Positions 13,880 through 23,341 of a stretch of 50,119 bases of DNA are shown one piece after another (positions within the stretch are counted from its first letter, which is position 1; the number at the start of each line of letters is the position of its first letter). The stretch spans positions 1-50,119 of IMG/VR virus record IMGVR_UViG_3300044729_004416; one strand, given 5' to 3'. Made by a program: the position numbers and the translations under genes. Origin of the DNA: a virus. Under the pieces are notes generated by a model. That model was not told the origin of the DNA. It did no database searches and worked only from the letters and a program-made list of their open reading frames with translations.

Positions 13880-16876
13880 ATGACCAAACGCCTGATCGAA
13901 GAGTGGCTGCCGATCGCAGAGCTGGGCATTGAGAGTGTCCGCGAGCGGACGCCAATGACGCCCTTCCCGGCACCGAACAGACTGCATGTGTGGTGGGCCA
14001 GGCGGCCTCTGGTGGCATCTCGGGCGGCAGTGCTGGCGTCGCTTCTGCCTGCCGATGCCGATCGCAAGACCTTCATGCACATGCTCGGCATCCATGGGGA
14101 TCCTGTGGGCTCCCGCAAGCGCATCGACGCAGCCAAACGCAAAGGTGAACGCTTTGAGGGAGAGGCCTATACATATAAGCGAGCCTTCATGTATAAGCCA
14201 AATGAACAGGAGGAATTCTGGCTGTTGGATCAGATCCAGAAATTAGGTATCGGTAAACCTGCAATACTCGATCCAACAGCAGGGGGCGGGGCCATCCCCT
14301 TTGAGGCAATGAGACTGGGTTGCACCTCATTCGCCAATGACATCAATCCAGTTGCTGTGTTGGTGCAGAAGGCCACTTATGAGTGGCCCGCCAAGTTTGG
14401 CCCCGCAGTGCTTGAGCAGTTCAAGCGGCTTTCTGATGAGTTCGTAAATCGGCGAGAGAAGCGACTGGCGAACTACTACCCCGCAGAACCAGAACCGAAT
14501 TGCATCCCCACCAATTACCTCTGGGCTCGCACCATCCACTGTCCCTACTGCGCCGGCAAAGTACCTCTGTCTCCAAACTGGAAGCTGGCGCCCGATGGCA
14601 CCGGCGTGAAAGTGGTGCCGCAGCTGGGCGAGGGCCCGGGCGAAGCCGGCCGTCACTGCATCTTTGAGATCGTGGGCAGTGCTCGCGAGCAGAGCAATGG
14701 CACTATGAAGGGTGGCGATGCCACTTGTCCCTACCCCGACTGCGGCCGTGTGATCGACGGTGACCGGGTAAAAGCCCAGGCCCAGGCCGACGGAATGGGC
14801 GAGCAGCTGTTCGCGGTGGTTTTCAAGCGCAAGCTCCCCACCGAGTACACCAAAACAGGTAAATCCAAAAAAGCTAAATGGGAGCGGGGCTACCGTGCCC
14901 CTCGCCCGGAGGACAACAGCATTGCCGCGATCGAAGCTGCCTTGGCAGAAAAGATGCCGGAATGGGAGGCACTGGATATGGTGCCGAATGAATTGTTGCC
15001 GATGGATACCGAGTCATGGACGCATGGCAATACTCCAGCGCAGTACGACGCCACCAACTTCCTCGCGTTGTTCTCGCCTCGCCAACTTCTCTGCCATGGA
15101 ACCAGCGTGGAGATCTTCCGCGAACTCGTGAAGGAAGAAACTGCTCGAACTGGTGGCCTAAGTGACCTCGAAAGAGCGGCATTAGGCTATGTAGCGATAG
15201 CAATTGATACCTTGCTCAACTACAACTCAAGATCTTGCAGATGGGATTCAACAATCTTGCGAGTTCGCTCCGTCTTTGATAGGCACGACTTTGCCTTCAA
15301 GGTATCTTATGCCGAGGTGCCTGCAATTGTTTCGGGTGTTGGTTACGACTGGGCTTTTGAAAAGACCAGTCGCTGCATTTCTGAGCTTATCGAGTTAATC
15401 GCCCCAGGCAGTGCCGCATCCACTAGCGCAGGCCCTTTGTTCGCCGTAGGCCCTAAGGCAATGGCCCCGCCCCAGCAGTCGCCAGCGGTAATCAGCTGTG
15501 GCTCTGGCGATTCCCTCGCCCACCTGGAGGCCGGCTCGGTGGATGCAGTGGTGATGGACCCTCCGTACTACGACAACGTGATGTACGCGGAGCTGAGTGA
15601 CTTCTTCTATGTCTGGCTCAAGCGCACCGCTGGCCTGCTCTACCCCGAGCTGTTCATGGCTCCGCTCACTGATAAAGACAACGAAGCCGTCGCCAATCCT
15701 GCCCGCCATGAGGGTAAGAAGGGCGCTAAGGCTCTCGCTGGTCTGGACTATCAGCAGAAGATGGCTGAGATTTTTGCGGAGTGTCGCCGCGTTCTCAAGG
15801 ACGACGGAGTGATGACATTGATGTTCACCCACAAGGCCACGGGGGCCTGGGATGCGCTCACCAAAGGCCTCATCGATGCGGGCTTCGCGATCACCGCTTC
15901 CTGGCCGATCAACACCGAGGCCGAGGGCTCCCTCCACATCAAAGACAAGTCGGCCGCCAACAGCACGATCTTTCTTGTCTGCCGTCCGCGTCCTGAGCTG
16001 AAACCACAAGACGGCGTGCAGTACTGGGAAGACCTCGAACCCCGCGTGAAGGCTGCAGTGCGCCAGCGCATCGAGCAGTTCCAGGCCGGTGGCATCCGGG
16101 GTGTGGACCTCTACCTCTCCTGTTTCGGCCCGGCACTGGAGGAATTCTCTCTGCATTGGCCGATCAAGCGCGGCCAACCCCGGCCGATCGAGGAGCGCAC
16201 CAAGAAACGCGGTCGGGCCCAGCTCACGCTGGAAGAACTGCTGGCCAACGATGATCCTTATGCCGTGAGCCCAGAAGACGCGCTCGATGCCGCCCGCCGC
16301 GAAGTGAAGGCCTGGCGCATGGAGAAGCTCACTTCCGGCTCTCGCCGGGCCCAGCTCGATCCACTCACGGAGTGGTTTGTGCTCGCTTGGGATGCCTTCG
16401 AAGCTCCGCAGTTCCCTTTCGATGAAGCGTTGCGGCTGGCTCGTGTCGTCGGGCTCGACCTCGACAAGGACGTAGTGGGAGTACTGGCTGAGAAAAAGGC
16501 AAGCGATCTGATCATCTGGGACAGTTCCACCCGCGCCACCAAGGGGAAGCTCGGCGCCCCCGATGGCACCAAATCCTGGATCGATGCCATCCACCACTGC
16601 GCCCACCGTGCCCGCAGCATCGACCTCAACGCCGCCAAGCAGCTGCTCGATGACAACGGCCTGGCCAACAGCCCCGTCTTCCTCACCGCCCTGGAGGCCG
16701 TGCTGGAAGTGCTGCCCCTCTCCGCCCGCTACACCGGCTTCGATCCGGTGAAGGCTGCCGCGCCGGCCGCGTCGGACTTCGAAGCCCTGGAGAACCTGCG
16801 CCGCCTTGCCCTCGCAGAACAGGTGCCCGCGCCCAAGCAGCTGGAGTTGGTGTTGGCGGAGCTGGCTGAGGCATAG
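13880..16876 (+). CDS. DUF1156 N6-adenine DNA methyltransferase with Zn ribbon
   Basis: A 998-residue methylase of the DUF1156 family (COG1743). The N-terminus (RLIEEWLPIAELGIESVRER, then RLHVWWARRPLVASRAA) is diagnostic. The S-adenosylmethionine motif ILDPTAGGGAIPFEA is at about 129-143, and the catalytic DPPY is at 560-563. A zinc ribbon has CPYC at 221-224 and a second cysteine pair at 283 and 288. The large insert between the two catalytic motifs probably carries target recognition. It should mark self DNA so that the helicase/ATPase partners act on unmodified DNA. Two AT-richer patches (about 14155-14360 and 15130-15420) interrupt the high-GC gene. It is six bases from the helicase start. 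Confidence 0.9.
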   Translation: MTKRLIEEWLPIAELGIESVRERTPMTPFPAPNRLHVWWARRPLVASRAAVLASLLPADADRKTFMHMLGIHGDPVGSRKRIDAAKRKGERFEGEAYTYKRAFMYKPNEQEEFWLLDQIQKLGIGKPAILDPTAGGGAIPFEAMRLGCTSFANDINPVAVLVQKATYEWPAKFGPAVLEQFKRLSDEFVNRREKRLANYYPAEPEPNCIPTNYLWARTIHCPYCAGKVPLSPNWKLAPDGTGVKVVPQLGEGPGEAGRHCIFEIVGSAREQSNGTMKGGDATCPYPDCGRVIDGDRVKAQAQADGMGEQLFAVVFKRKLPTEYTKTGKSKKAKWERGYRAPRPEDNSIAAIEAALAEKMPEWEALDMVPNELLPMDTESWTHGNTPAQYDATNFLALFSPRQLLCHGTSVEIFRELVKEETARTGGLSDLERAALGYVAIAIDTLLNYNSRSCRWDSTILRVRSVFDRHDFAFKVSYAEVPAIVSGVGYDWAFEKTSRCISELIELIAPGSAASTSAGPLFAVGPKAMAPPQQSPAVISCGSGDSLAHLEAGSVDAVVMDPPYYDNVMYAELSDFFYVWLKRTAGLLYPELFMAPLTDKDNEAVANPARHEGKKGAKALAGLDYQQKMAEIFAECRRVLKDDGVMTLMFTHKATGAWDALTKGLIDAGFAITASWPINTEAEGSLHIKDKSAANSTIFLVCRPRPELKPQDGVQYWEDLEPRVKAAVRQRIEQFQAGGIRGVDLYLSCFGPALEEFSLHWPIKRGQPRPIEERTKKRGRAQLTLEELLANDDPYAVSPEDALDAARREVKAWRMEKLTSGSRRAQLDPLTEWFVLAWDAFEAPQFPFDEALRLARVVGLDLDKDVVGVLAEKKASDLIIWDSSTRATKGKLGAPDGTKSWIDAIHHCAHRARSIDLNAAKQLLDDNGLANSPVFLTALEAVLEVLPLSARYTGFDPVKAAAPAASDFEALENLRRLALAEQVPAPKQLELVLAELAEA

Positions 16877-16882
16877 GCAGCC

Positions 16883-19800
16883 ATGGCAGGCCTCGCCGAT
16901 CACGCCTGGAAGGGGCGCTTCAGCAGCTCGATCGAGAGCCTGTTGGAGGGGTTCTACAGGCCGGCCCTAATGGATGCCACCCGCTACTGGCGCATCACCG
17001 GCTACTTCACCAGTCGTTCCCTGCTCCAGGTGCTGGAGGGGGTGGAACAGCTGGTGGCGGCCTCACCCGATGGGATCGGGCATGGACAGATGCGCTTGAT
17101 CACAGGTGTGTTCCTCAGTGAGGCCGACATCGCCGCCCTGGCGGCTGGAACTCCTACTGAAACCGTTCTCAGCGATCACCTTTCGACCCAGTTCCCCTTC
17201 AAGGGTGTCGAGCCAGGCGGCCAGGGAGCCGCAGCCCTCGGGGCCGAGCTTCTTGCCTGGCTGGTGGGCCGTGGGCACCTTGAGATCCGCGTGGGGCTGC
17301 CCCTCATCGACGGGTTGATCGTCAACGACGGCGCGATCTTCCATGCCAAGGAAGGTGTGATCGAAGACAATCACGGCCAGCGGTTGGGCTTCAGCGGCAG
17401 CGTCAACGAAACGCCCAACGGCTGGACCAGCAACTTCGAAACCATCCAGACCTTCTGCTCCTGGAAGCCTGGTGGCGCCGAAGCCATCGATGATCTGGAG
17501 GCTGGCTTCCTGCGGCTCTGGGAAAACCAAGACTCCGGCGCCCGCACCCTCACCTTGCCCGAGGCAATCCGCCAGCAGCTGGCCATCTACGCCCCGGCCG
17601 AGGGGGTCCTGCCTCGTCGCCTCCAACCCTTCCTCAAGGATCTGCCCGCACCGGAGCCAGACCCCGTCGTTGAGATCGTCCCCGACCTCGATGAACGGCG
17701 CCGCATCGTGTGGAGCTACGTGCTCCAGGCCGCGGCCAGCGATCTGCCCGGGGCCGAACGGGTTGGGGAAGGCACCAGTGCGGTGACCCCCTGGCCCCAT
17801 CAGCAGCGGGCCTTCCAGCGCCTCTGGCAGCAGTGGCCGCCCAGGCTGCTGATCGCCGACGAGGTGGGCCTCGGCAAAACGGTGCAGGCCGGCTTGCTGC
17901 TGCGCCAGGCCTGGTTGAGCGGCCGCGCCCGCCGCATGCTGGTAATGGCACCCGCGTCGGTGCTCAAGCAGTGGCAGCGGGAACTGCGCGAGAAGTTTGG
18001 CCTTGACTGGCCCATCTACAGCGGCAAGTCACTCGACTGGCAGCCCACCCGCTTCCGCCCAGCTGGGCTCTCCCGGCCCGTGGACCGGAGCAGCTGGACC
18101 GCAGAGCCCTTTGTGCTGGTCTCCAGCCACCTGATGCGACGGCGCGACCGCCACAAGGATCTGCTGGAAGCCGAGCCCTATGACCTGGTGGTGCTCGATG
18201 AAGCCCACCACGCCCGCACCCGTCGGGAGAACAGCAGCAGCGGCGGTGAGCGCCTCCGCCCCAACACCCTGATGCTGCTCATGCAGCAGCTGCGCCAGCG
18301 CACCAACGGCCTGCTGCTGCTCACCGCCACACCGATGCAGGTGAGTGAGCTTGAGGTGTGGGATCTGCTCGCCCTGCTGGGCATGCCCCCTGAGTGGACC
18401 GAAGACGCCTTCGAGCGCTTCTTCGAGTGGGTGGAGAAGGAAAACCCGGATGAGGCCACCCTGTCGTACCTGGCTGGGTTGTGGCGCAGCAGCGTGTCGG
18501 CCTTTGGTGAGGCACCGGGCAATGCCATGCCGGAGGATCTGCGGAAGTCGCCGCTGCGCAAACGCAAGGCTCTGCGGGCCCTCAACGACACCGACCCCCT
18601 CTCCCGCCGCAATCTCGGCATCGAGATCCGTCAGGCCTCACTGGCCCTGGCCAAACGCTGGACCCCGGTGCAGGGTCTGATCTCCCGCCACAGCCGCAAC
18701 CTGCTGCGGGCCTACAAGCAGCAGGGATCGATGGATCTGGCCATCGGCACCCGCCACGTGGACGACCGCTTCCTGGAAAGTACCCCCGATGAGCGGGCGC
18801 TGTATGACGCGGTGGAGGACTTCATTTCCACCCAGTACGCCCAGGCATCTGGCCAGAAGAAATCGGCGGTGGGCTTCGTGATGACGATCTACCGCCGCCG
18901 GCTGGCCAGCAGCGTGGCGGCATTGGTCTCCACTCTGGAAAAACGGATGGCCGGCCAGCAGCAACAGCTGGAGGAAGACGCCGCCGCCAGCGAAGACGAC
19001 GACATCACCGGCGAGCTCACCCTCGATCTGGAGGGCATGCAGAGCGCCTTCCAGGAGGCCTCGCTCCAGGGCGAACTCGATGCCATCGCCGTACTGCTGG
19101 ATCAGGCCCGCCCACTGGTGGGCCACGACAGCAAAGGGACGGCGTTCCTTGAGGCCATTGATGAACTCCAGGTCCAGGACTACAAGCAGGTGATCGTCTT
19201 CTCCCAGTACACCGACACCGTCGATGCCCTCAAGGCGCTGCTGATCGGTGCCGGGCGCACCAGCCTGATGACCTTCACTGGTCGCGGTGGCGAGATCCTG
19301 CAGAAGGGCGGGGTATGGAAGGCCCTGAACCGCGAGGCCACCAAACGGGGCTTCAAGGAAGGCAAGGCCGAGATCCTGCTCTGTACCGATGCGGCAGCCG
19401 AAGGCCTGAACTTCCAATTCTGCGGCGCCTTGATCAACTACGACATGCCCTGGAACCCGATGCGAGTGGAGCAGCGCATTGGCCGCATCGACCGCATCGG
19501 CCAGACCCACGAGCAGATGGAGATCATCAACCTGCATCTCGATGGCACCGTGGAAGCCGATGTGTACCGGGCGCTGAAAGGCCGGATCGCGATGTTCGAG
19601 CAGGTGGTGGGCAAGCTGCAGCCGATCCTGGCCAAGGCATCAAGCTCGATCACTCAGGCCACCCTCGTCAGCCGTGACCAGCGAGAGAAGGCCCGGGCGT
19701 CTGCCGTGGCGGCTGTGGAGCAGGAGCCCGAGATCAAGGGTCTGGACCTTGATGACGTCCTCCAGGACCTCGATGCCATCCGCGATGTAGTGAACACCCT

Positions 19801-20095
19801 GCAGCCCTCTCCGCTCACTCTGGCCGATCTGGAAGGCATCCTCAGGCAACCGGCGCTGCTGCCACCCGGTTGCAGTGCCCGCTCGATCGGCGCCTATGAC
19901 TTCGCCTGGACCCAGCCTGGTCTCGACAAGGAAATGCGCGTCACCTGCAACGCCTCCTACTACGAAGACAACAGCGATAGCTGTGAGCTATGGGTGCCTG
20001 GGAGTCCGCTGTTTCCGATGGAGGGGTGCCAAGCTCTTGCGAACACAAATACCCCTCAACGAACAACCTTTGAGGATGCAGTTAAAGCCCTTTAA
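16883..20095 (+). CDS. SNF2-type helicase with N-terminal phospholipase D-like domain
   Basis: A 1070-residue protein. Residues 1-200 form a PLD-like domain with IFHAKEG (H154, K156) and GFSGSVNETPNGW further on, the half-site pattern of PLD nucleases fused to helicases. The superfamily 2 motor follows: Walker A ADEVGLGKTVQAG (K332), DEAH at 439-442, LLLLTATPMQ, and the arginine-finger block RIGRIDRIGQTHEQ near 865. It should translocate on double-stranded DNA and may nick it. It overlaps no gene but sits seven bases from the methylase stop, so both are in one operon. The architecture matches helicases found with DUF1156/DUF499 in bacterial and archaeal defence loci. Confidence 0.9.
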   Translation: MAGLADHAWKGRFSSSIESLLEGFYRPALMDATRYWRITGYFTSRSLLQVLEGVEQLVAASPDGIGHGQMRLITGVFLSEADIAALAAGTPTETVLSDHLSTQFPFKGVEPGGQGAAALGAELLAWLVGRGHLEIRVGLPLIDGLIVNDGAIFHAKEGVIEDNHGQRLGFSGSVNETPNGWTSNFETIQTFCSWKPGGAEAIDDLEAGFLRLWENQDSGARTLTLPEAIRQQLAIYAPAEGVLPRRLQPFLKDLPAPEPDPVVEIVPDLDERRRIVWSYVLQAAASDLPGAERVGEGTSAVTPWPHQQRAFQRLWQQWPPRLLIADEVGLGKTVQAGLLLRQAWLSGRARRMLVMAPASVLKQWQRELREKFGLDWPIYSGKSLDWQPTRFRPAGLSRPVDRSSWTAEPFVLVSSHLMRRRDRHKDLLEAEPYDLVVLDEAHHARTRRENSSSGGERLRPNTLMLLMQQLRQRTNGLLLLTATPMQVSELEVWDLLALLGMPPEWTEDAFERFFEWVEKENPDEATLSYLAGLWRSSVSAFGEAPGNAMPEDLRKSPLRKRKALRALNDTDPLSRRNLGIEIRQASLALAKRWTPVQGLISRHSRNLLRAYKQQGSMDLAIGTRHVDDRFLESTPDERALYDAVEDFISTQYAQASGQKKSAVGFVMTIYRRRLASSVAALVSTLEKRMAGQQQQLEEDAAASEDDDITGELTLDLEGMQSAFQEASLQGELDAIAVLLDQARPLVGHDSKGTAFLEAIDELQVQDYKQVIVFSQYTDTVDALKALLIGAGRTSLMTFTGRGGEILQKGGVWKALNREATKRGFKEGKAEILLCTDAAAEGLNFQFCGALINYDMPWNPMRVEQRIGRIDRIGQTHEQMEIINLHLDGTVEADVYRALKGRIAMFEQVVGKLQPILAKASSSITQATLVSRDQREKARASAVAAVEQEPEIKGLDLDDVLQDLDAIRDVVNTLQPSPLTLADLEGILRQPALLPPGCSARSIGAYDFAWTQPGLDKEMRVTCNASYYEDNSDSCELWVPGSPLFPMEGCQALANTNTPQRTTFEDAVKAL

Positions 20096-20115
20096 ACACT
20101 ATTGCTCTGAGTATC

Positions 20116-20970
20116 ATGCTGTATCGATTTCAGGAGTGTCTTAGTCGGATGAGGAGCAGCCAACCGCCCTCCGGCGTCATTCTTTATCGAGGAATGACCA
20201 AATCCAAGACTGAGCATGACCTCACCGAGAATAGACTGCACTTTTCAAGAGCGATCATTCACGACAACGACACTCAGGAAAGCGAGATGTTTAAGACAAG
20301 GGAGGAGCAGAAGCGGGAACTTGAGCAACTAGGACTTGGAGGCGAAAACCTGATACACGAAGACCAGCGGAGCAAGGAGTTCTTTGAGCGCGCCGATAAG
20401 CTCTACAGCGGGTTGTCTTACATTTGTAGTTGGTCACATTCTAGATCGGCGGCGCTTGAGTTTGCTCAACCATTGCATGATCGAGTCCTTCTCCAGATTT
20501 CTGAAGGCGATTTGGTCAAGTGTCTTCAGGAATGCTTTTATCGATGGAACCGACAGCAGCCCGGTGAGCATGAGATGACACACTCTGTTGGCAGCTTTCG
20601 CGATGACTGGAATCCTCGGGCTGTGAGGTTCGCATATGGGAAGATTGACTATCCCGATCCTTCTGACTGCAGTTCAAGCTCCCCATTTCGCCTAGGCCGG
20701 GCGATGAGACTCCCCGGAGGTCCCGACGACGGAGATCTCCAGGAAGAAGATGAATGGAGAATCTCTCTTGACCTCTCTGAGGTTTCCTCGTCGATCTATA
20801 CAGAACGGCTAGTCAAAACCGGCCTGCTTCCCAAAGCTTTGGGTGATATCACTGCATCAACTGGGGCTGATGAGCTTGAGCCCATGATTTCCTTTAATGG
20901 CAGTCACGGTTTATGGCTGAATGATCTTCAGCTTCTGGAGGCAAATAGCTTCCGTCTTGAAGTTCTGTGA
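20116..20970 (+). CDS. Uncharacterised cargo protein, weak ADP-ribosyltransferase-like pattern
   Basis: A 284-residue protein that I cannot assign firmly. VILYRGMTKSK near residue 21 and YICSWSHSRSAALEFAQP near residue 97 recall the R and STS motifs of ADP-ribosyltransferases or the start of FRG-type domains. A possible acidic motif EEDEWRISLDL lies near residue 211, and GRAMRLPGGPDDGD precedes it. The order and spacing are suggestive only. It starts 20 bases after the helicase gene, and the base composition falls to clearly lower GC from here on. It could be an effector of the kinase/phosphatase group or of the helicase system. Confidence 0.65.
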   Translation: MLYRFQECLSRMRSSQPPSGVILYRGMTKSKTEHDLTENRLHFSRAIIHDNDTQESEMFKTREEQKRELEQLGLGGENLIHEDQRSKEFFERADKLYSGLSYICSWSHSRSAALEFAQPLHDRVLLQISEGDLVKCLQECFYRWNRQQPGEHEMTHSVGSFRDDWNPRAVRFAYGKIDYPDPSDCSSSSPFRLGRAMRLPGGPDDGDLQEEDEWRISLDLSEVSSSIYTERLVKTGLLPKALGDITASTGADELEPMISFNGSHGLWLNDLQLLEANSFRLEVL

Positions 20971-21032
20971 ATCACCTGTGGATTATTTTGCGGTCTTCGG
21001 ATGTAAGGTAGATCAATCCTGAAGGATCACCG

Positions 21033-22265
21033 ATGCTGGGAATGATCCTATCTGCATCCAGAGAGATAACACCAGTGCAGGCCAAGCCAAGTCCAGCTAA
21101 GATCCCAAGGTACGTTGGCTTACACGAGGTGGCTCCTACCGGCACCTTCCAAGAAGATGTCCGGAAGGCCGTCCTCCGCTGGCTTCATCGTGGAAAGAAT
21201 ACAGGTTTTTCATCTGTAGAAGAAGGATCAGTTACTTTCGTCAGTGCTATAGGTAAGAGAGATGAAAATCAGGATAGGACCGTCTTCCTTCGGTTGATAC
21301 CTCAGCGGGAGGGATGGCCTATGACAACAGCCCTAGTCCTTTGTGACGGCATGGGTGGCATGAGGGAAGGTGCTACATCCGCAGAGTTGGCAGTTAGCTC
21401 CTTTGTTGCCGCGTTCTCCGCCTCAAAGTCAGACTCTCTGGTTGATCAACTTCGCAACGCAACCGAAGCCGCTAACGAAGAAGTCTTTAGGCATTTCTCT
21501 GGCAGAGGAGGCGCGACCTTATCCGCGGTTGGATCCACCAGCAATGGCGACTGGGCGTGTGTAAATGTTGGTGATAGTAGGATTTATGGATTTTTAAAGA
21601 GTGGAGAAATCAAACAGATCTCTACAGACGATAGCCTGGGAAATATTCTATCTGGAATGGAGGTTCAAACTCCGCCGTCTCAGTTTAGGGAATTGCTTCA
21701 GTATGTAGGGATGGGCAAAGGGATCCAGGTTCATGGCATCCCAGTATCCGACCCTGATCTGTATCACTGCCTATTTCTGACCTCTGATGGTGCCCATGAA
21801 ATCGACCAGCAGCTATTCAAAGAAATCGTTGTAAGTGCAGGCTCGTCCAGGGAAATCGCACGCAGGCTGACTGTTTTATCTGAATGGAAGGGAGGTAAAG
21901 ATAATGCAACTGTTGCCGCTTGGGACATCAGCCCTGGAGTGTCTTTGGGGTTTAGCCCAGCTGACAGGGGCTTTTTAGAGGTGTGGGGTATTTCAGGCAA
22001 GTTCGAAATTACGTCAAGACAAGAGGCTAGGTCTGCAATGTTTCGAGGCAAGGAACCAGAGCCTAATCGACCACGGCGTCGTAAGCCTCCTACTGCTAGA
22101 AAGGCTGGAGCGATCGTGGAAACAGCGCAATCAAACCAAGGAAGCGAGAGCCTACAGGCCATCCATGAGGCATCCCAGGATGCCAGCAGTGAAAATCGAT
22201 CTGTAGATGCCGTGATCAAGGATCTTCATGAGCCACAACTACGAATAGAGCTTTCGGAGACATAG
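21033..22265 (+). CDS. PP2C-type Ser/Thr protein phosphatase
   Basis: A 410-residue metal-dependent phosphatase. Motifs in order: RDENQD (76-81), VLCDGMGGM (102-110), RGGATLSAV (158-166), VNVGDSRIYG (177-186), LTSDGAHE (249-256) and GGKDNATV (287-294), so all metal-binding acidic residues are in place. About 60 residues precede the domain and 110 follow; the tail includes a basic run (RPRRRKPPTARKAG) and then an acidic end. AAGGA lies seven bases before the ATG. It should remove phosphate from Ser/Thr targets of the two kinases encoded next, which start eight bases after its stop. Confidence 0.9.
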   Translation: MLGMILSASREITPVQAKPSPAKIPRYVGLHEVAPTGTFQEDVRKAVLRWLHRGKNTGFSSVEEGSVTFVSAIGKRDENQDRTVFLRLIPQREGWPMTTALVLCDGMGGMREGATSAELAVSSFVAAFSASKSDSLVDQLRNATEAANEEVFRHFSGRGGATLSAVGSTSNGDWACVNVGDSRIYGFLKSGEIKQISTDDSLGNILSGMEVQTPPSQFRELLQYVGMGKGIQVHGIPVSDPDLYHCLFLTSDGAHEIDQQLFKEIVVSAGSSREIARRLTVLSEWKGGKDNATVAAWDISPGVSLGFSPADRGFLEVWGISGKFEITSRQEARSAMFRGKEPEPNRPRRRKPPTARKAGAIVETAQSNQGSESLQAIHEASQDASSENRSVDAVIKDLHEPQLRIELSET

Positions 22266-22273
22266 TCCTCCTC

Positions 22274-23341
22274 ATGATCCCCTCTATACCTGATCGCTAC
22301 CAGCCCACGGGCGAAGTTTTACACGGAGGCATGAGTGATATCTATATATGTAACGATATTCTCCTCGAGCGCACAGTTGTTGTCAAGTCTATCGGCGATC
22401 CGAGTCAGCTACATCGGGTCGTAGATGAAATTAAAGCTCTGCAGAAGCTAAGGTCTAAGCATGTTGTTCAGATCTATGACTACTTCGTAGACTCAGAAAC
22501 CCAGCAGATATGTATTGTTGAGGAGTATGTTGCAGGGCCGGGCCTCCAGGACTTTCCTCCAGCAGGATCATCCTTGTCTGTCAATGAATACCTTCTTATT
22601 CTCTACCAGGTGGCATCAGGCTTATCCGACCTTCACGACCAAGGGATTATTCATCGAGACATCAAGCCTGACAACATCAAACGCGATGACGGGGGACTCG
22701 TTAAACTCATTGATTTTGGACTGGCACGATTTGCCGGAATCAATGATAGAACAGTTGGATTTTCTGGCACTCTTGTCTATGCAGCCCCTGAGCTGGTTAA
22801 AGATCAGCCTGTAGGATTTACAAGCGCAATTGACGTGTATGCCTTTGGAATCCTTGCCTGGCATCTTTCTGGGCAGGGCATACCACGTGAACTCGCGTTG
22901 ATTCCACCACTACTTGATAATACTACTAGCTTCGCTTCGCTGACTCTTGATCTTCCTGATACTTTGGTGGATCTTCTAAATCTTACGACACGACTAAACC
23001 CAGCTGAAAGGCCTAGAATCTCAGAGATTGCTCAGGTGCTACAAGCGGAGTTGCTCAGGAATAAACATAAGGGCATGCTTGTTAGCGGGAACAATATCTT
23101 TGTTATGAGCTCCGAGAAGCCTGGGGCCCTTCTGCAGATAGATAGTACGTTGTCCATTACAATCAGATACACTGGACTGGCCTTTAGAGTTGCAGCATTA
23201 GAGGGTGTTGTGGCGATTAATAACTGCCGAGCTCGGGTGAGTGATGTCTTGCCGAAAAGTTGTGTCATCACCCTAGGAGATGTAGGGCAAAGACGCATAT
23301 TTGCAACATTTGACATCTCAAATCCCGAGGTAGTCCTATGA
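22274..23341 (+). CDS. Ser/Thr protein kinase with C-terminal beta-rich extension
   Basis: A 355-residue Hanks-type kinase. The glycine loop is VLHGGMSDIYI (one Gly fewer than usual), the ATP lysine is K38 in VVVKSI, the helix C glutamate is E52, HRDIKPDN starts at 127, DFG is at 147-149 and the activation segment ends in AAPE at 170-173. No membrane segment is present, so it is cytosolic. The last ~90 residues (from about 265) are beta-rich, and NNCRARVSDVLPKSCVITLGD has a faint resemblance to the end of an FHA domain. Its stop overlaps the next kinase start (ATGA), so the pair is coupled. Confidence 0.9.
   Translation: MIPSIPDRYQPTGEVLHGGMSDIYICNDILLERTVVVKSIGDPSQLHRVVDEIKALQKLRSKHVVQIYDYFVDSETQQICIVEEYVAGPGLQDFPPAGSSLSVNEYLLILYQVASGLSDLHDQGIIHRDIKPDNIKRDDGGLVKLIDFGLARFAGINDRTVGFSGTLVYAAPELVKDQPVGFTSAIDVYAFGILAWHLSGQGIPRELALIPPLLDNTTSFASLTLDLPDTLVDLLNLTTRLNPAERPRISEIAQVLQAELLRNKHKGMLVSGNNIFVMSSEKPGALLQIDSTLSITIRYTGLAFRVAALEGVVAINNCRARVSDVLPKSCVITLGDVGQRRIFATFDISNPEVVL

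Noticed and set aside
10330-20095. DISARM system
   Set aside because: A methylase, a SNF2-type helicase and a PLD domain are shared themes, but no DUF1998 (drmB) or drmA-type gene is present. The DUF499/DUF1156 set is a different group.
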